Shown: in pieces, positions 1-7,090 of the stretch
Position numbering within the stretch: position 1 is the first letter of the stretch
How the letters are laid out: each line of letters opens with the position of its first letter
DNA from: JARBUG01 sp035628915
GTDB taxonomy: Bacteria; Bacillota; Sulfobacillia; Symbiobacteriales; Symbiobacteriaceae
Assembly (NCBI GenBank): GCA_035628915.1
Contig: DASPIW010000015.1
Coordinates: 1-64,000 of the forward strand
Reading direction: 5' to 3'
DNA: 64,000 nucleotides
Notes under the pieces: generated by a model
What the model was told of the DNA's origin: nothing
Database searches by the model: none
The model's input: the letters and a program-made list of their open reading frames with translations, nothing else
Program-made: the position numbers and the translations under genes

Positions 1-121
1 TTATAAAATAGAGAGAACACCCCGAGAGAGACGTCAGACATGGCCCAGAAACATGTTTCATCAGTGTTTTTCATCCGCGTTGTTCCCAAATCAGCGCCAT
101 CAGCGCAATCCGGGGTCATAT

Positions 122-227
122 CACATTCCCACTTCCACCGCCGCGATTTCCGTGTCCCCTTCCGCGTTTTCCGTGGTAAAAATCCCGTTCCCATTCCCAC
201 ATTCAAGGCCCGAAGTATCACATGGCG
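122..227 (+). repeat. Dispersed intergenic repeat, copy A
   Basis: About 105 bases that recur in inverted orientation at 23265-23368. Roughly 80 of the first 91 aligned positions agree, including an exact block CGCGATTTCCGTGTCCCCTT. The ORFs across it are not protein-like. Positions 90-110 also resemble a third, weaker relative at 23488-23570. It looks like a member of a genome-wide non-coding repeat family; its function is unknown. Confidence 0.75.
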
Positions 228-239
228 GTAGCATACGCC

Positions 240-682
240 CTAGCCCCATAAGAAATGTGGTGCTGCCTCTCTTACCTGTTCCAGCACGTGATCAGACAGG
301 GGCGGAAGACCTAACGCAACCTCCGGCCAACGGGAGGTCGCACCGAGGCTATGTCCGACATACCCCACCCGGTTGGGGTCATCGTCCGGACGCACTGTCA
401 GCAGGTCAACGCCACGGCTCAAGTCAATGACCAGTTGGCGGTACAGGTCAGGCCCAAACGCCCCGGGCGGGCGCCCCGGCCCCGGCACGAAACCGGGCCG
501 GAGATACGGCGCGTCAACGAGCAGTGACACCACGCCGGTCTCTGCCAGCGCCATCGCTTCGCTCAGGAAGGTCGTACGGGTGCCCTGGCCGGGGTGCATG
601 AAAATCAGTGCTGCGTGCGGCCCGGCGGGGTGGTATCGTGCACCGCCACATCCAGGGGTTTCATAGGGTCATAATCAAACAC
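240..682 (-). pseudogene. Decayed alpha/beta hydrolase (dienelactone-hydrolase-like)
   Basis: The 3' part (240-599) encodes a recognisable alpha/beta-hydrolase stretch with a nucleophile elbow Gly-His-Ser-Leu-Gly, but it stops soon after, so the Asp/His half of the triad is missing. Upstream, a GTG at 680-682 follows a good GGGAGG site and opens a reading frame starting VFDYDPMKPLDV, typical of such an N-terminus. That frame hits a stop just before the hydrolase frame (AALIFMHPGQG), so there is a frameshift and probably an internal deletion. The remains amount to a 5'-frameshifted, 3'-truncated gene of about a third of normal length. It is unlikely to make an active enzyme. Confidence 0.65.
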
Positions 683-779
683 GGTGAGCCCTCCCAACAG
701 CACAGCCCGACTAGCGCGAGGGGATCTCGCATAGTTGTGCAGCAATTCCTCTGTAGGCCCAACAAAAACTTTCTACCCA

Positions 780-921
780 CGCGCCATTGGCTGGAAGGAA
801 ACGCGCGTAGAGACGCGAATCCTAACAAAGCAACAACACGCGCCAATGGCTGGTTGTTCGCGCCAAAAAAAGTGATCAACCGCGCCAAGAGCCGGAAGGA
901 AACGCGCGGGAGGGCGCGAAT
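780..921. repeat. Two 41-bp degenerate direct repeats plus a partial copy
   Basis: Positions 780-820 and 881-921 are 41-bp copies sharing a core GGAAGGAAACGCGCG and ending in CGCGAAT. About 34 of 41 positions match. A partial copy of the left part (CGCGCCAATGGCTGG) lies at 839-853. They sit in the 362-base gap between the decayed hydrolase and the methyltransferase. No coding sequence or clear promoter was seen in that gap. The function is unknown. Confidence 0.6.
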
Positions 922-1044
922 TACTCTTCACCAACTGCTTACAGAGACTTGGCCCCGGCACGTGGCTGACCGCGGCGCCTACTTCAGGCGCCGGACTGTG
1001 CGCGCTGCGACCACCCGCGGGCACTAAAACTTGGAGGGCTTACG

Positions 1045-1830
1045 ATGTACGACAACCAGCTTTACAACCGGGACAGCCGCGACCTGAGCTTCATTCCTGA
1101 CGGAGCCGTCGACCTGGTCGTGACTTCACCGCCCTACAACGTCGGAATCAAATACGCCACCCACGAGGACTGCCTTCCGCTGGACGAGTACCTCGCCATG
1201 CTGGAATCCGTCTGGAAGGAGTGCCACCGGGTACTGACGCCCGGCGGGCGCATCGCCATCAATGTGGCGGGTGTTGACCGCAAGCCGTATCTGCCCCTAC
1301 ACTCCTACATCACCGTGGGCATGAACAAGCTGGGGTACCACATGCGGGGCGAAATCATCTGGAACAAGGGCGCCTCGGTCGGCGTCTCCACCGCATGGGG
1401 CTCCTGGTGCAGCCCCTCCAACCCGACACTACGCGACGTGCATGAGTACATTCTCGTCTTCTCCAAAGACGACTGGAAGATGGGCCACAAGGGCGAAACC
1501 GACCTGACTTCCGAGGAGTTCGTCCAGCTGACGAAGTCGATTTGGGACTTCCCGACCGTCAGCGCCAAGAAAGTCGGCCATCCGGCGCCCTTCCCGCTGG
1601 AACTGCCCAGCCGGCTGATCAAGCTCTACACCTGCAAGAACGACCTGGTGCTGGACCCCTTCATGGGCAGCGGCACCACCTGCCAAGCGGCGGAACTGCT
1701 GAGCCGGCGCTGGATCGGGGTCGATATGGATGCGGGCTATTGCGAACTGGCCGCGACCAACATGGCGGCAGTGCGGGCGCAGAAGCTCCACCCCCGGGAA
1801 GAGAAGGCGGCCCGTGCCGCCGGAGCATAG
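1045..1830 (+). CDS. Orphan site-specific DNA methyltransferase
   Basis: 261 residues. It transfers a methyl group from SAM to an exocyclic amino group of DNA. Catalytic motif IV (TSPPY, about residues 27-31) lies near the N-terminus, and the SAM-binding motif I (DPFMGSGTT, about 204-212) near the C-terminus. This is the order of the beta-type N4-cytosine/N6-adenine enzymes. SPPY rather than DPPY is commoner in N4-cytosine enzymes, so m4C is my preference, with m6A possible. The ATG follows AACTTGGAGGGCTTACG. No restriction endonuclease gene is visible next to it, so it looks like an orphan enzyme used for regulation or as a remnant of a restriction system. A strong hairpin terminator follows. 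Confidence 0.9.
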   Translation: MYDNQLYNRDSRDLSFIPDGAVDLVVTSPPYNVGIKYATHEDCLPLDEYLAMLESVWKECHRVLTPGGRIAINVAGVDRKPYLPLHSYITVGMNKLGYHMRGEIIWNKGASVGVSTAWGSWCSPSNPTLRDVHEYILVFSKDDWKMGHKGETDLTSEEFVQLTKSIWDFPTVSAKKVGHPAPFPLELPSRLIKLYTCKNDLVLDPFMGSGTTCQAAELLSRRWIGVDMDAGYCELAATNMAAVRAQKLHPREEKAARAAGA

Positions 1831-1839
1831 AGCCACCAG

Positions 1840-1874
1840 GGGTCCACCCGCCAGCGCAGGCGGGTGGACCCTTT
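1840..1874 (+). terminator. Rho-independent terminator after methyltransferase
   Basis: Perfect 13-bp stem (1840-1852 with 1859-1871), loop AGCGCA, followed by a short T run. Confidence 0.85.
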
Positions 1875-1915
1875 CCGCGTGTCAACACTCGTCAAAATGA
1901 CGAGTCCTCCAGTGT

Positions 1916-1944
1916 TTACCAATTTGGACTCGCTCTGGTATAAT
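1916..1944 (+). promoter_or_regulatory. Promoter of TPR gene (extended -10)
   Basis: TTACCA at 1916-1921, 17-base spacer, perfect TATAAT at 1939-1944 with the extended TGn motif at 1936-1938. It places the transcript start near 1951, which excludes the upstream in-frame ATG at 1864 as the start of the next gene. Confidence 0.75.
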
Positions 1945-1986
1945 GACACCTGTAAGAAGATTCGCCGGTTTCAAGGAGTGACGTCC

Positions 1987-2847
1987 GTGCTGCGTGAGCG
2001 CCTGAACGAATCTCTCCGCCTTGGGCAGACAGCTGAAGTGCTGGCCGCGGCCGATGCATACTTCCACGAGCATCCGGACCCGTCTGCGGAAGCACTGTGG
2101 GTGGCTGCCTACGCCTGCCGGGCGGCGGGCGCCCGCGGGCAGTGGGGGCAGGCAGTCAGGTGGTCGGAGCAGGCGAAGGCGCTGAAAGTGAAAGAGACCG
2201 AGGCGGAAGGCTGGATTCAGCTGGTTCTCGGCGCAGCCCAGATGTACCTGGGCAATGCCTATCGGGCTGAAAAGGCCCTGGCGGCTTTCGACCGCCTTGC
2301 CCGTCGCTCACCGAGGCTGCGCAGCCTGCAGCCATACGCTGACTTCAACCGGGCCATCCTCATGCGGTTCCTGCGCCGCCATGCAGAGGAGATTGCGTCG
2401 CTGCAGAAGGCGAGCCAGGGCTTCACAGCGCTCGACTGCGCACGCGAGTCCCTGCAGTGCCGCCTCGAAATCGCCTGGGCGCACCTGCTGCAAAGCGAGC
2501 CGGGCCTGGCCCTGCCCGAACTGGACGAGGCAAGCCGGCTGCTCGGGACCGGCGGCGACGCAGACCTGAAAACGGATGCGGCCATCGGTTGGGCGCTTTA
2601 CTACCGGCTGACGGGGGACCTTGACCGGGCGGAGCGGCTCTGCCAAGAGGTGCTCAACAACGTGGCCCTGCCACCCCGGCAAGAGGCGGACGCCCTCTGG
2701 ATTGCGGGCTGCGTGGCCCGGGCCCGGGGCGACCTGGCGCAGGCCCGGCAGTTGGGCGACGAAGCCCACCGGATTGCGGCCCGGGATTACTGGCCCATGC
2801 AAGTGGAGCGCATTGAGGCCTTGCGCAGCGTGGCCATTGCAAACTAG
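1987..2847 (+). CDS. TPR-repeat protein, putative peptide-responsive regulator
   Basis: 286 residues, entirely helical, with successive tetratricopeptide-like helix pairs (for example residues 60-90, 150-175 and 215-245) and no signal peptide or DNA-binding domain. The GTG at 1987 is chosen because it lies 8 bases after AAGGAG and downstream of the strong promoter; the longer frame from 1864 begins upstream of that promoter. 130 bases downstream, on the same strand, lies a 39-residue secreted peptide gene, and then an XRE regulator faces back. TPR proteins paired with short exported peptides (Rap-Phr, NprR-NprX and PlcR-PapR types) are known Gram-positive signalling systems. Assigning this protein to such a role is inference from architecture, not sequence identity. 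It could also be a general scaffold protein. Confidence 0.7.
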   Translation: MLRERLNESLRLGQTAEVLAAADAYFHEHPDPSAEALWVAAYACRAAGARGQWGQAVRWSEQAKALKVKETEAEGWIQLVLGAAQMYLGNAYRAEKALAAFDRLARRSPRLRSLQPYADFNRAILMRFLRRHAEEIASLQKASQGFTALDCARESLQCRLEIAWAHLLQSEPGLALPELDEASRLLGTGGDADLKTDAAIGWALYYRLTGDLDRAERLCQEVLNNVALPPRQEADALWIAGCVARARGDLAQARQLGDEAHRIAARDYWPMQVERIEALRSVAIAN

Positions 2848-2849
2848 AG

Positions 2850-2871
2850 AGGGCGGCCTGCCGTCCTTTTT
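2850..2871 (+). terminator. Weak terminator or attenuator between TPR and peptide genes
   Basis: Short stem (GGGCGG with CCGTCC, one G-T pair, loop CCTG) followed directly by five Ts. It could reduce read-through from the TPR gene into the peptide gene. Confidence 0.5.
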
Positions 2872-2880
2872 CTTCGGGGA

Positions 2881-2905
2881 ACGTGTTCGCTGACGGCGAA
2901 CACGT
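2881..2905. promoter_or_regulatory. 10-bp perfect inverted repeat upstream of peptide gene
   Basis: ACGTGTTCGC (2881-2890) and its exact complement (2896-2905) around a 5-base loop. There is no T run after it, so a protein-binding site or mRNA hairpin fits better than a terminator. It is a candidate control site for the small peptide gene. Confidence 0.45.
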
Positions 2906-2977
2906 GAGGTGAAACAAACGGGCCGATCCTGCCCGATCAGCCCGCTTGATAAAACCAGAGGAAGAGAAGGTGATCTC

Positions 2978-3097
2978 GTGAAGCGACGGATCCTGTTGAC
3001 CGTCTTGGTGCTGGGCGTTCTGCTTGTGGCCGCGGCGCCTGCGATGGCTATTGACCGGCCGATTCTGCCGACGTCTGTGGGGCGGCCGTTACGCTGA
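2978..3097 (+). CDS. Small secreted peptide (39 aa), putative signal peptide pheromone
   Basis: 39 residues from the GTG at 2978, preceded by GAGAAGGTGATCTC. The N-terminus is a textbook export signal: MKRR, then about 14 hydrophobic residues, then an Ala-Met-Ala cleavage motif. Cleavage there would release IDRPILPTSVGRPLR, a proline-rich 15-mer with three arginines. A longer in-frame start at 2909 would bury the signal sequence and lacks a good ribosome site. The gene follows a TPR gene. The same arrangement, with an almost identical start region, occurs at 13347-14378. The tail overlaps the end of the convergent XRE gene by 9 bases. Too short for confident homology; pheromone function is inference. 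Confidence 0.6.
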   Translation: MKRRILLTVLVLGVLLVAAAPAMAIDRPILPTSVGRPLR

Positions 3098-3724
3098 CTC
3101 CTCGATCCAGCGCTGTAGTTGGTCTGCCGGGATGCCCCTCTCAAGAGCCATACGCATGATGGGGCCATACGCGTCGAGAATCTGCCGGTCCGACACCCCC
3201 TCCAGCAGGTCGGTCGGATCGAGCAAGGTCAGGGTCGCGATGGCCTCGACCTGTTCTTTGGGAATGGCGAGTGCCCCGACCAGCATGTCGTCGAGCGCCT
3301 TGAGATCGAGCCCGAGCACATAGGCCACAATCAGGGGGGAGAACTCCCGGGCGTTGCAGAGGCGGTGCAGCGCCTTCCGCAGCCGTTCCTGCGTGGAGGT
3401 GGCGCTCCACGTAGGCGAGGCCTGCAGAGCCCGGAGTTCATCGGTGATGTCGCCCGCAAGCCCCCGGGAAAGAGCCGGTTCCTTGTGGTATGGCCGGTAG
3501 GCGCCCCGTACAAACCGTTCGGAGACATCCAGAATCTGCAGCCACTTCGACAGCATGCTGACGTGGACGTCCCGCTTGCGCCCGTTCTCCACTTCGCTCT
3601 GATAGCCGATGCTGGGGCCGCCCCGCAGGTAAACCTCGCGGATCGTCAGGCCCCGCTGTTCGCGCGCCCATCTGACCAGATCGCCCCGAATCGGGCTCAT
3701 CGCCACCGGCGGCCCTGCACCCAC
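3089..3724 (-). CDS. XRE-family helix-turn-helix regulator
   Basis: 211 residues from a GTG at 3724, 8 bases after GGAGGT. The next in-frame ATG (3700) lacks a comparable site. The first 75 residues form a Cro/CI-type DNA-binding domain (RGDLVRWAREQRGLTIREV, then a recognition helix in IGYQSEVENG). The remainder is helical and may sense a ligand or mediate oligomers. It is convergent with the TPR/peptide pair and divergent from the M20 peptidase; the 154-base divergent gap holds an inverted repeat at 3808-3822 that could be its operator. Whether it answers to the neighbouring peptide is untested inference. Confidence 0.8.
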   Translation of the reverse strand: MGAGPPVAMSPIRGDLVRWAREQRGLTIREVYLRGGPSIGYQSEVENGRKRDVHVSMLSKWLQILDVSERFVRGAYRPYHKEPALSRGLAGDITDELRALQASPTWSATSTQERLRKALHRLCNAREFSPLIVAYVLGLDLKALDDMLVGALAIPKEQVEAIATLTLLDPTDLLEGVSDRQILDAYGPIMRMALERGIPADQLQRWIEESA

Positions 3725-3807
3725 AGGTCCATACCTCCATCTATCATTTTTTCCAAGGTTTCCCTTACATCGTACACCATTATTCGTTTGAAGTGAAGAG
3801 GTATTGA

Positions 3808-3844
3808 CGCATCCCTGATGCGATCTCCATACTCCTGCTATAAT
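3808..3844 (+). promoter_or_regulatory. Promoter of M20 peptidase with overlapping inverted repeat
   Basis: Extended -10 (TGC TATAAT) with TATAAT at 3839-3844. The -35 region is poor at normal spacing, and TTGACG at 3804 is too far away. A perfect inverted repeat CGCATC-CCT-GATGCG at 3808-3822 overlaps the expected -35 region. It is a plausible operator for the divergent XRE regulator. Confidence 0.55.
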
Positions 3845-3877
3845 AAGGCAGAGTGCTATTCGCAGGAGGGACCGTCC

Positions 3878-5014
3878 GTGAACCCAATCCTTGCCTATAT
3901 GCAGCAACATCAGCAGGCGATGATCGACGATCTGCAGGAGTTCGTCGCCCTTGAATCACCATCGCTGGACAAAGCCGCCGTGGACCGGCTCAGCAAGGTC
4001 CTGGCAGAGCGGTTCGCCGGCGCCGGTGCCGTCGCCGAGTTCCTCCCCAGGACGCACCGGGGCGACCTGCTGCGCCTGGAGTGGGGCGAAGGCCGCGAAG
4101 CCGGGCAGACGCTGGTCCTCTGTCATATGGACACGGTCTTCGGCGTCGGCGAGATCGCCAAGAACCCCCTCCGGACTGAAAACGGGCGGCTATACGGGCC
4201 GGGTACCTCGGACATGAAGGGCGGCTTCACGCTGCTGCTCTGGGCGCTCCGGTGCATGAAGGAGTTGGGGCTGCAGCCCCGCCGCAAAGTGGTCGGCCTC
4301 CTGACATCTGACGAGGAGATTGGATCGGAGGCTTCCCGGGAAGCGATTGAAGCAGAGGCCCGGCGGTCGGCGATTGCGCTCTGCGCCGAGCCTGCGATGC
4401 CGCCGAGAGGGGCGCTGAAGACCTGGCGGAAGGGCACGGCGGGGTATCACCTGTACGTGACGGGCAAGCCGGCCCATGCCGGCGCCGACCCGACCAAGGG
4501 CATCAGCGCCGTGGAAGAGCTGGCCCATCATATTCTGGCGCTGCAAAAGCTGACCGATATGTCCGTCGGGACCACCGTCAACGTCGGCGTCGTCAAAGGC
4601 GGCAGCCGGTCGAACGTCGTGGCGGCAGAAGCCTTCGCCGACATCGATGTGCGGTTCATGACCATGGCGGAAGCGCACTGGGTTGAGGAGATCATCAAGG
4701 GGCTGCGGCCGGTGCTTCCCGGCGCCGCGCTCCGGGTGGAAGGCGGCATCAACCGTCCGCCGATGGTGCGCAATGATGCAACCGTGGCGCTGTTCCAGAA
4801 GGCACATACGCTGGCCGCTGAACTTGGTTTCGAGCTGGAGGAGACGGGCACCGGGGGCGCCAGCGACGGCAATTTCACCTCCGGCGCCGGCTGCCCGACT
4901 CTGGATGGTCTGGGCGTCTGTGGCGACGGGCTGCACACCTTCGAGGAGTACGCCCTGGTCGACAGCCTGCCGCAGCGCGCGGCGCTGCTGGTCCGTTTGC
5001 TGCAGGAGGCCTAA
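3878..5014 (+). CDS. M20-family metallopeptidase (carboxypeptidase G2-like)
   Basis: 378 residues, cytosolic (no signal peptide). Family members hydrolyse C-terminal amino acids or deacylate amino acids using two zinc ions. Visible ligands and catalytic residues: HMD (His83, Asp85), the bridging Asp112 in GTSDMKGG, the Glu pair in SDEEIGS (Asp145, Glu146-147), and the C-terminal His in GDGLHTFEEY. The dimerisation/lid domain lies roughly at 185-290. The GTG at 3878 follows GCAGGAGGGACC and lies after the extended -10 promoter; the upstream ATG at 3818 precedes that promoter. GGASDGNFTS in the C-terminal part is typical of glutamate carboxypeptidase-like members. Its substrate cannot be told from sequence. 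Confidence 0.88.
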   Translation: MNPILAYMQQHQQAMIDDLQEFVALESPSLDKAAVDRLSKVLAERFAGAGAVAEFLPRTHRGDLLRLEWGEGREAGQTLVLCHMDTVFGVGEIAKNPLRTENGRLYGPGTSDMKGGFTLLLWALRCMKELGLQPRRKVVGLLTSDEEIGSEASREAIEAEARRSAIALCAEPAMPPRGALKTWRKGTAGYHLYVTGKPAHAGADPTKGISAVEELAHHILALQKLTDMSVGTTVNVGVVKGGSRSNVVAAEAFADIDVRFMTMAEAHWVEEIIKGLRPVLPGAALRVEGGINRPPMVRNDATVALFQKAHTLAAELGFELEETGTGGASDGNFTSGAGCPTLDGLGVCGDGLHTFEEYALVDSLPQRAALLVRLLQEA

Positions 5015-5035
5015 TCGCAGGGAGGAGCGTGCGTC

Positions 5036-6130
5036 ATGGTCCAGACCGTCCGGTTTCACCGCCAAGTCTTGCTGGAACTGACCCGCGGCCCCTGGACGGA
5101 AGCGTGGTTCGCCGCCGCGCGCATCAGTGCCGATGCCGTTTCGCTTCTGTTGCCCAGCTTGCGGCGGTCCGGCGCCAGAATCCGGGTCATTACCTGCCTT
5201 GATCCCGCTCGCCTGGCCGAAGGCAAGCTGGATATGGCGGCCCTGCAGATGCTCCGCACCCTGCCCGGTAGCGAGATTCGGCACCTCCCCGAACTGGCGG
5301 CCTGCGTGTACGCATTCGGGCCCGAGGGGGGCGCCCTGGTTACAGGAACCCAACTGACGCTCGAGGGGCTGGACAGCCTGCACAGCTACGGGGCCCTGCT
5401 GGCTGATCCGGCGCCGGTCGTGGCGGATCTGGAGCAGTGGTGGGCGCAGGCCCATCCGTTTGACGACGAGGCTTGGGCGCTGCTGGCGATGGAGACCAGC
5501 CAGCGGCTGGAGGCGCGCGCACTGGGCGACGAGGTTGCCCGCGTGGGCGGCTTCGTACGCGTGGCCATGCGCGGCACGCGGCGCACCCGCCGGCTCGACC
5601 CGCGTGAGTTCGGCGTGCCCGAAGGCGACTGGGGTCGCGCCGTCAGGCCGGTGGAAGTAGCGCTGTTCAAGCTGGATGAAGTGATCCGGGCCAAGGATGA
5701 CCTCGAAGCGGTGCTGGCCGAGCACGGGCTGGAGTGGAACGGCCACTACCTCGTGCCCCGCCATTTTCTGGAGCGCGACTGGCCCCGCCTGTTTGCAGCC
5801 CGGGAGCGCCAGCTGCGCGAGCGGCTCCAGTCGCCCGATGGCCGGGCGGCGCTGAAAAGTCAGCTGTCACAGGCGAGGCGTGAACTGGAGGCGTTCTTCG
5901 GGGAGATCTATCCGCGGGCGGAGAGCCAGGGGATGGCGGCTGATGTGTGGGTCGACACGCAGGCGACGAAAGTGCTGGCCGACACCGTGTCTGAGACGAT
6001 TCTGGAGGACAGCGGCCTGGAGTACCGAGTGCTGACCATTCTGCCCCAGGATCCGCGCAGCGTTGAGGAAGTCCAGCGGCTCCTTCAGGACCCGAAGCTC
6101 CGGTCCGTCCAACTGACATTCCAGATTTAG
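5036..6130 (+). CDS. Uncharacterised protein with a degenerate PLD-like N-terminal domain
   Basis: 364 residues, no signal peptide or membrane helix; starts 21 bases after the peptidase stop with a GGGAGGAG site, so it is probably in the same operon. Residues 1-120 read like a phospholipase-D-superfamily half: a strand (RIRVITCLDP), a conserved Leu-rich helix, then ACVYAF...ALVTGTQLTLEGL, which resembles the HxK...GSxNLT signature with the catalytic His and Lys absent. Residues 270-364 include a charged helix and a strand-rich tail. If the PLD assignment is right, it is probably non-catalytic and binds a nucleic acid or phospholipid. Function is not recognised. Confidence 0.6.
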   Translation: MVQTVRFHRQVLLELTRGPWTEAWFAAARISADAVSLLLPSLRRSGARIRVITCLDPARLAEGKLDMAALQMLRTLPGSEIRHLPELAACVYAFGPEGGALVTGTQLTLEGLDSLHSYGALLADPAPVVADLEQWWAQAHPFDDEAWALLAMETSQRLEARALGDEVARVGGFVRVAMRGTRRTRRLDPREFGVPEGDWGRAVRPVEVALFKLDEVIRAKDDLEAVLAEHGLEWNGHYLVPRHFLERDWPRLFAARERQLRERLQSPDGRAALKSQLSQARRELEAFFGEIYPRAESQGMAADVWVDTQATKVLADTVSETILEDSGLEYRVLTILPQDPRSVEEVQRLLQDPKLRSVQLTFQI

Positions 6131-6191
6131 AGGCCAAGCAGCCCGCCGGCGACGGTGGGCCTTCCAATGTGGGGAATGGAGAGAAGCAAGC

Positions 6192-6974
6192 TTGAAGCGT
6201 AGCCGACTGCGCAGAACCCAATTTCAACAAGTTGTCCAGCGGCACCCGTGGGTGACGGCCGGCGCCATCGTTGTGCTATGCAGTTTGCCGGCGTGTCTCC
6301 TGGACGGATGGTCGGCGGTAAGCCTGCAAGCCCGCCTGATCCATCATGCCCTCATGGCGGTGCTGGCTGCCGTGGTGCTCGCCTTTGCCGGCTGGTGGGC
6401 GGAGGCCGGCGTCAACGCCCCGTCCCGCTGGCGGAACCTGCATTTGACGGCCATTCCGTTGGTGGCAGTGCTGGCCATGTTTCGCGGCATCGGGGAGGTG
6501 GGGGGCGCCCAGTTTGCGCCCTATGCCGCCCTCGCCCTGCTGATCGCGCTGCAGCGCGAAGTCTGGTTCCGGGGTATTCTGTTCCGGGTGCTGGTGCCCG
6601 GCTTGGGCCCGCACCGCGCCGTTGGGCTCACGGCCCTGCTTTTCGGGCTAGTGCAGGCGGCGGAGGTGTTGGGCGGGGCGGCGCCCGGCGTGACGATGGT
6701 CAAGGCCGTCGGGGCCGTCTTGCTGGGCTACGTGTCGGGCGCCCTGCGCCTGCGCACGCGGTCGGTCTGGCCCGGCGTGGTCGTTGGTACTGCATTTTAC
6801 CTGATATCGTTCCTTGAGCGTCTGCGGGCCTCCGGCGACTTTGTCCCGCTGTCGGCCGAGCGAATCAGACTGCAGATATTCCTGGCGGCGGCGGTCTGGC
6901 TGTGCGCCCGGTATTGGATGCGCAAGGCACAGCAGCCGGGCGCTCTCGAGGCCGAGACGGTGCGGGCCGGCTGA
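6192..6974 (+). CDS. CPBP/Abi-family membrane protein lacking catalytic residues
   Basis: 260 residues with about seven membrane segments. It aligns by pattern with CPBP intramembrane metalloproteases (Rce1/Abi family). The signature EExxxR is here RExxxR (Arg122, Glu123, Arg127; QREVWFRG). The FxxxH motif reads FGLVQ, and the third-helix metal-binding His is also missing (WPGVVVG). With the metal-binding set lost, it is probably a non-proteolytic relative. The start is a TTG at 6192 after GGAGAG. A promoter for the next gene lies 7 bases after its stop, so it ends its own unit. Confidence 0.7.
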   Translation: MKRSRLRRTQFQQVVQRHPWVTAGAIVVLCSLPACLLDGWSAVSLQARLIHHALMAVLAAVVLAFAGWWAEAGVNAPSRWRNLHLTAIPLVAVLAMFRGIGEVGGAQFAPYAALALLIALQREVWFRGILFRVLVPGLGPHRAVGLTALLFGLVQAAEVLGGAAPGVTMVKAVGAVLLGYVSGALRLRTRSVWPGVVVGTAFYLISFLERLRASGDFVPLSAERIRLQIFLAAAVWLCARYWMRKAQQPGALEAETVRAG

Positions 6975-6980
6975 CGCGAT

Positions 6981-7009
6981 TTGACTTCCATTATCGCCGT
7001 TGTTACACT
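6981..7009 (+). promoter_or_regulatory. Promoter of ubiD-type gene
   Basis: TTGACT at 6981-6986, 17-base spacer, TACACT at 7004-7009. The spacing and the -35 match a housekeeping sigma factor. It drives the 7-13.3 kb cluster. Confidence 0.75.
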
Positions 7010-7090
7010 GTATGGGGACATTTAGACTATGGTCTATGGACCTACGTGAATCAGGGCACAAGACCCTGCGGGAACGAGGAGTTGAAGGCT

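Noticed and set aside
1864..1986. Start of the TPR gene at the ATG 1864
   Set aside because: It lies upstream of the best promoter (-10 at 1939-1944), whereas GTG 1987 has AAGGAG at proper distance.
3804..3809. TTGACG as the -35 of the M20 promoter
   Set aside because: It is 29 bases from the TATAAT, too far. The extended -10 element is the better explanation.
4190..5764. A 524-codon open frame across the M20 and PLD-like genes
   Set aside because: Antisense shadow spanning two real genes.
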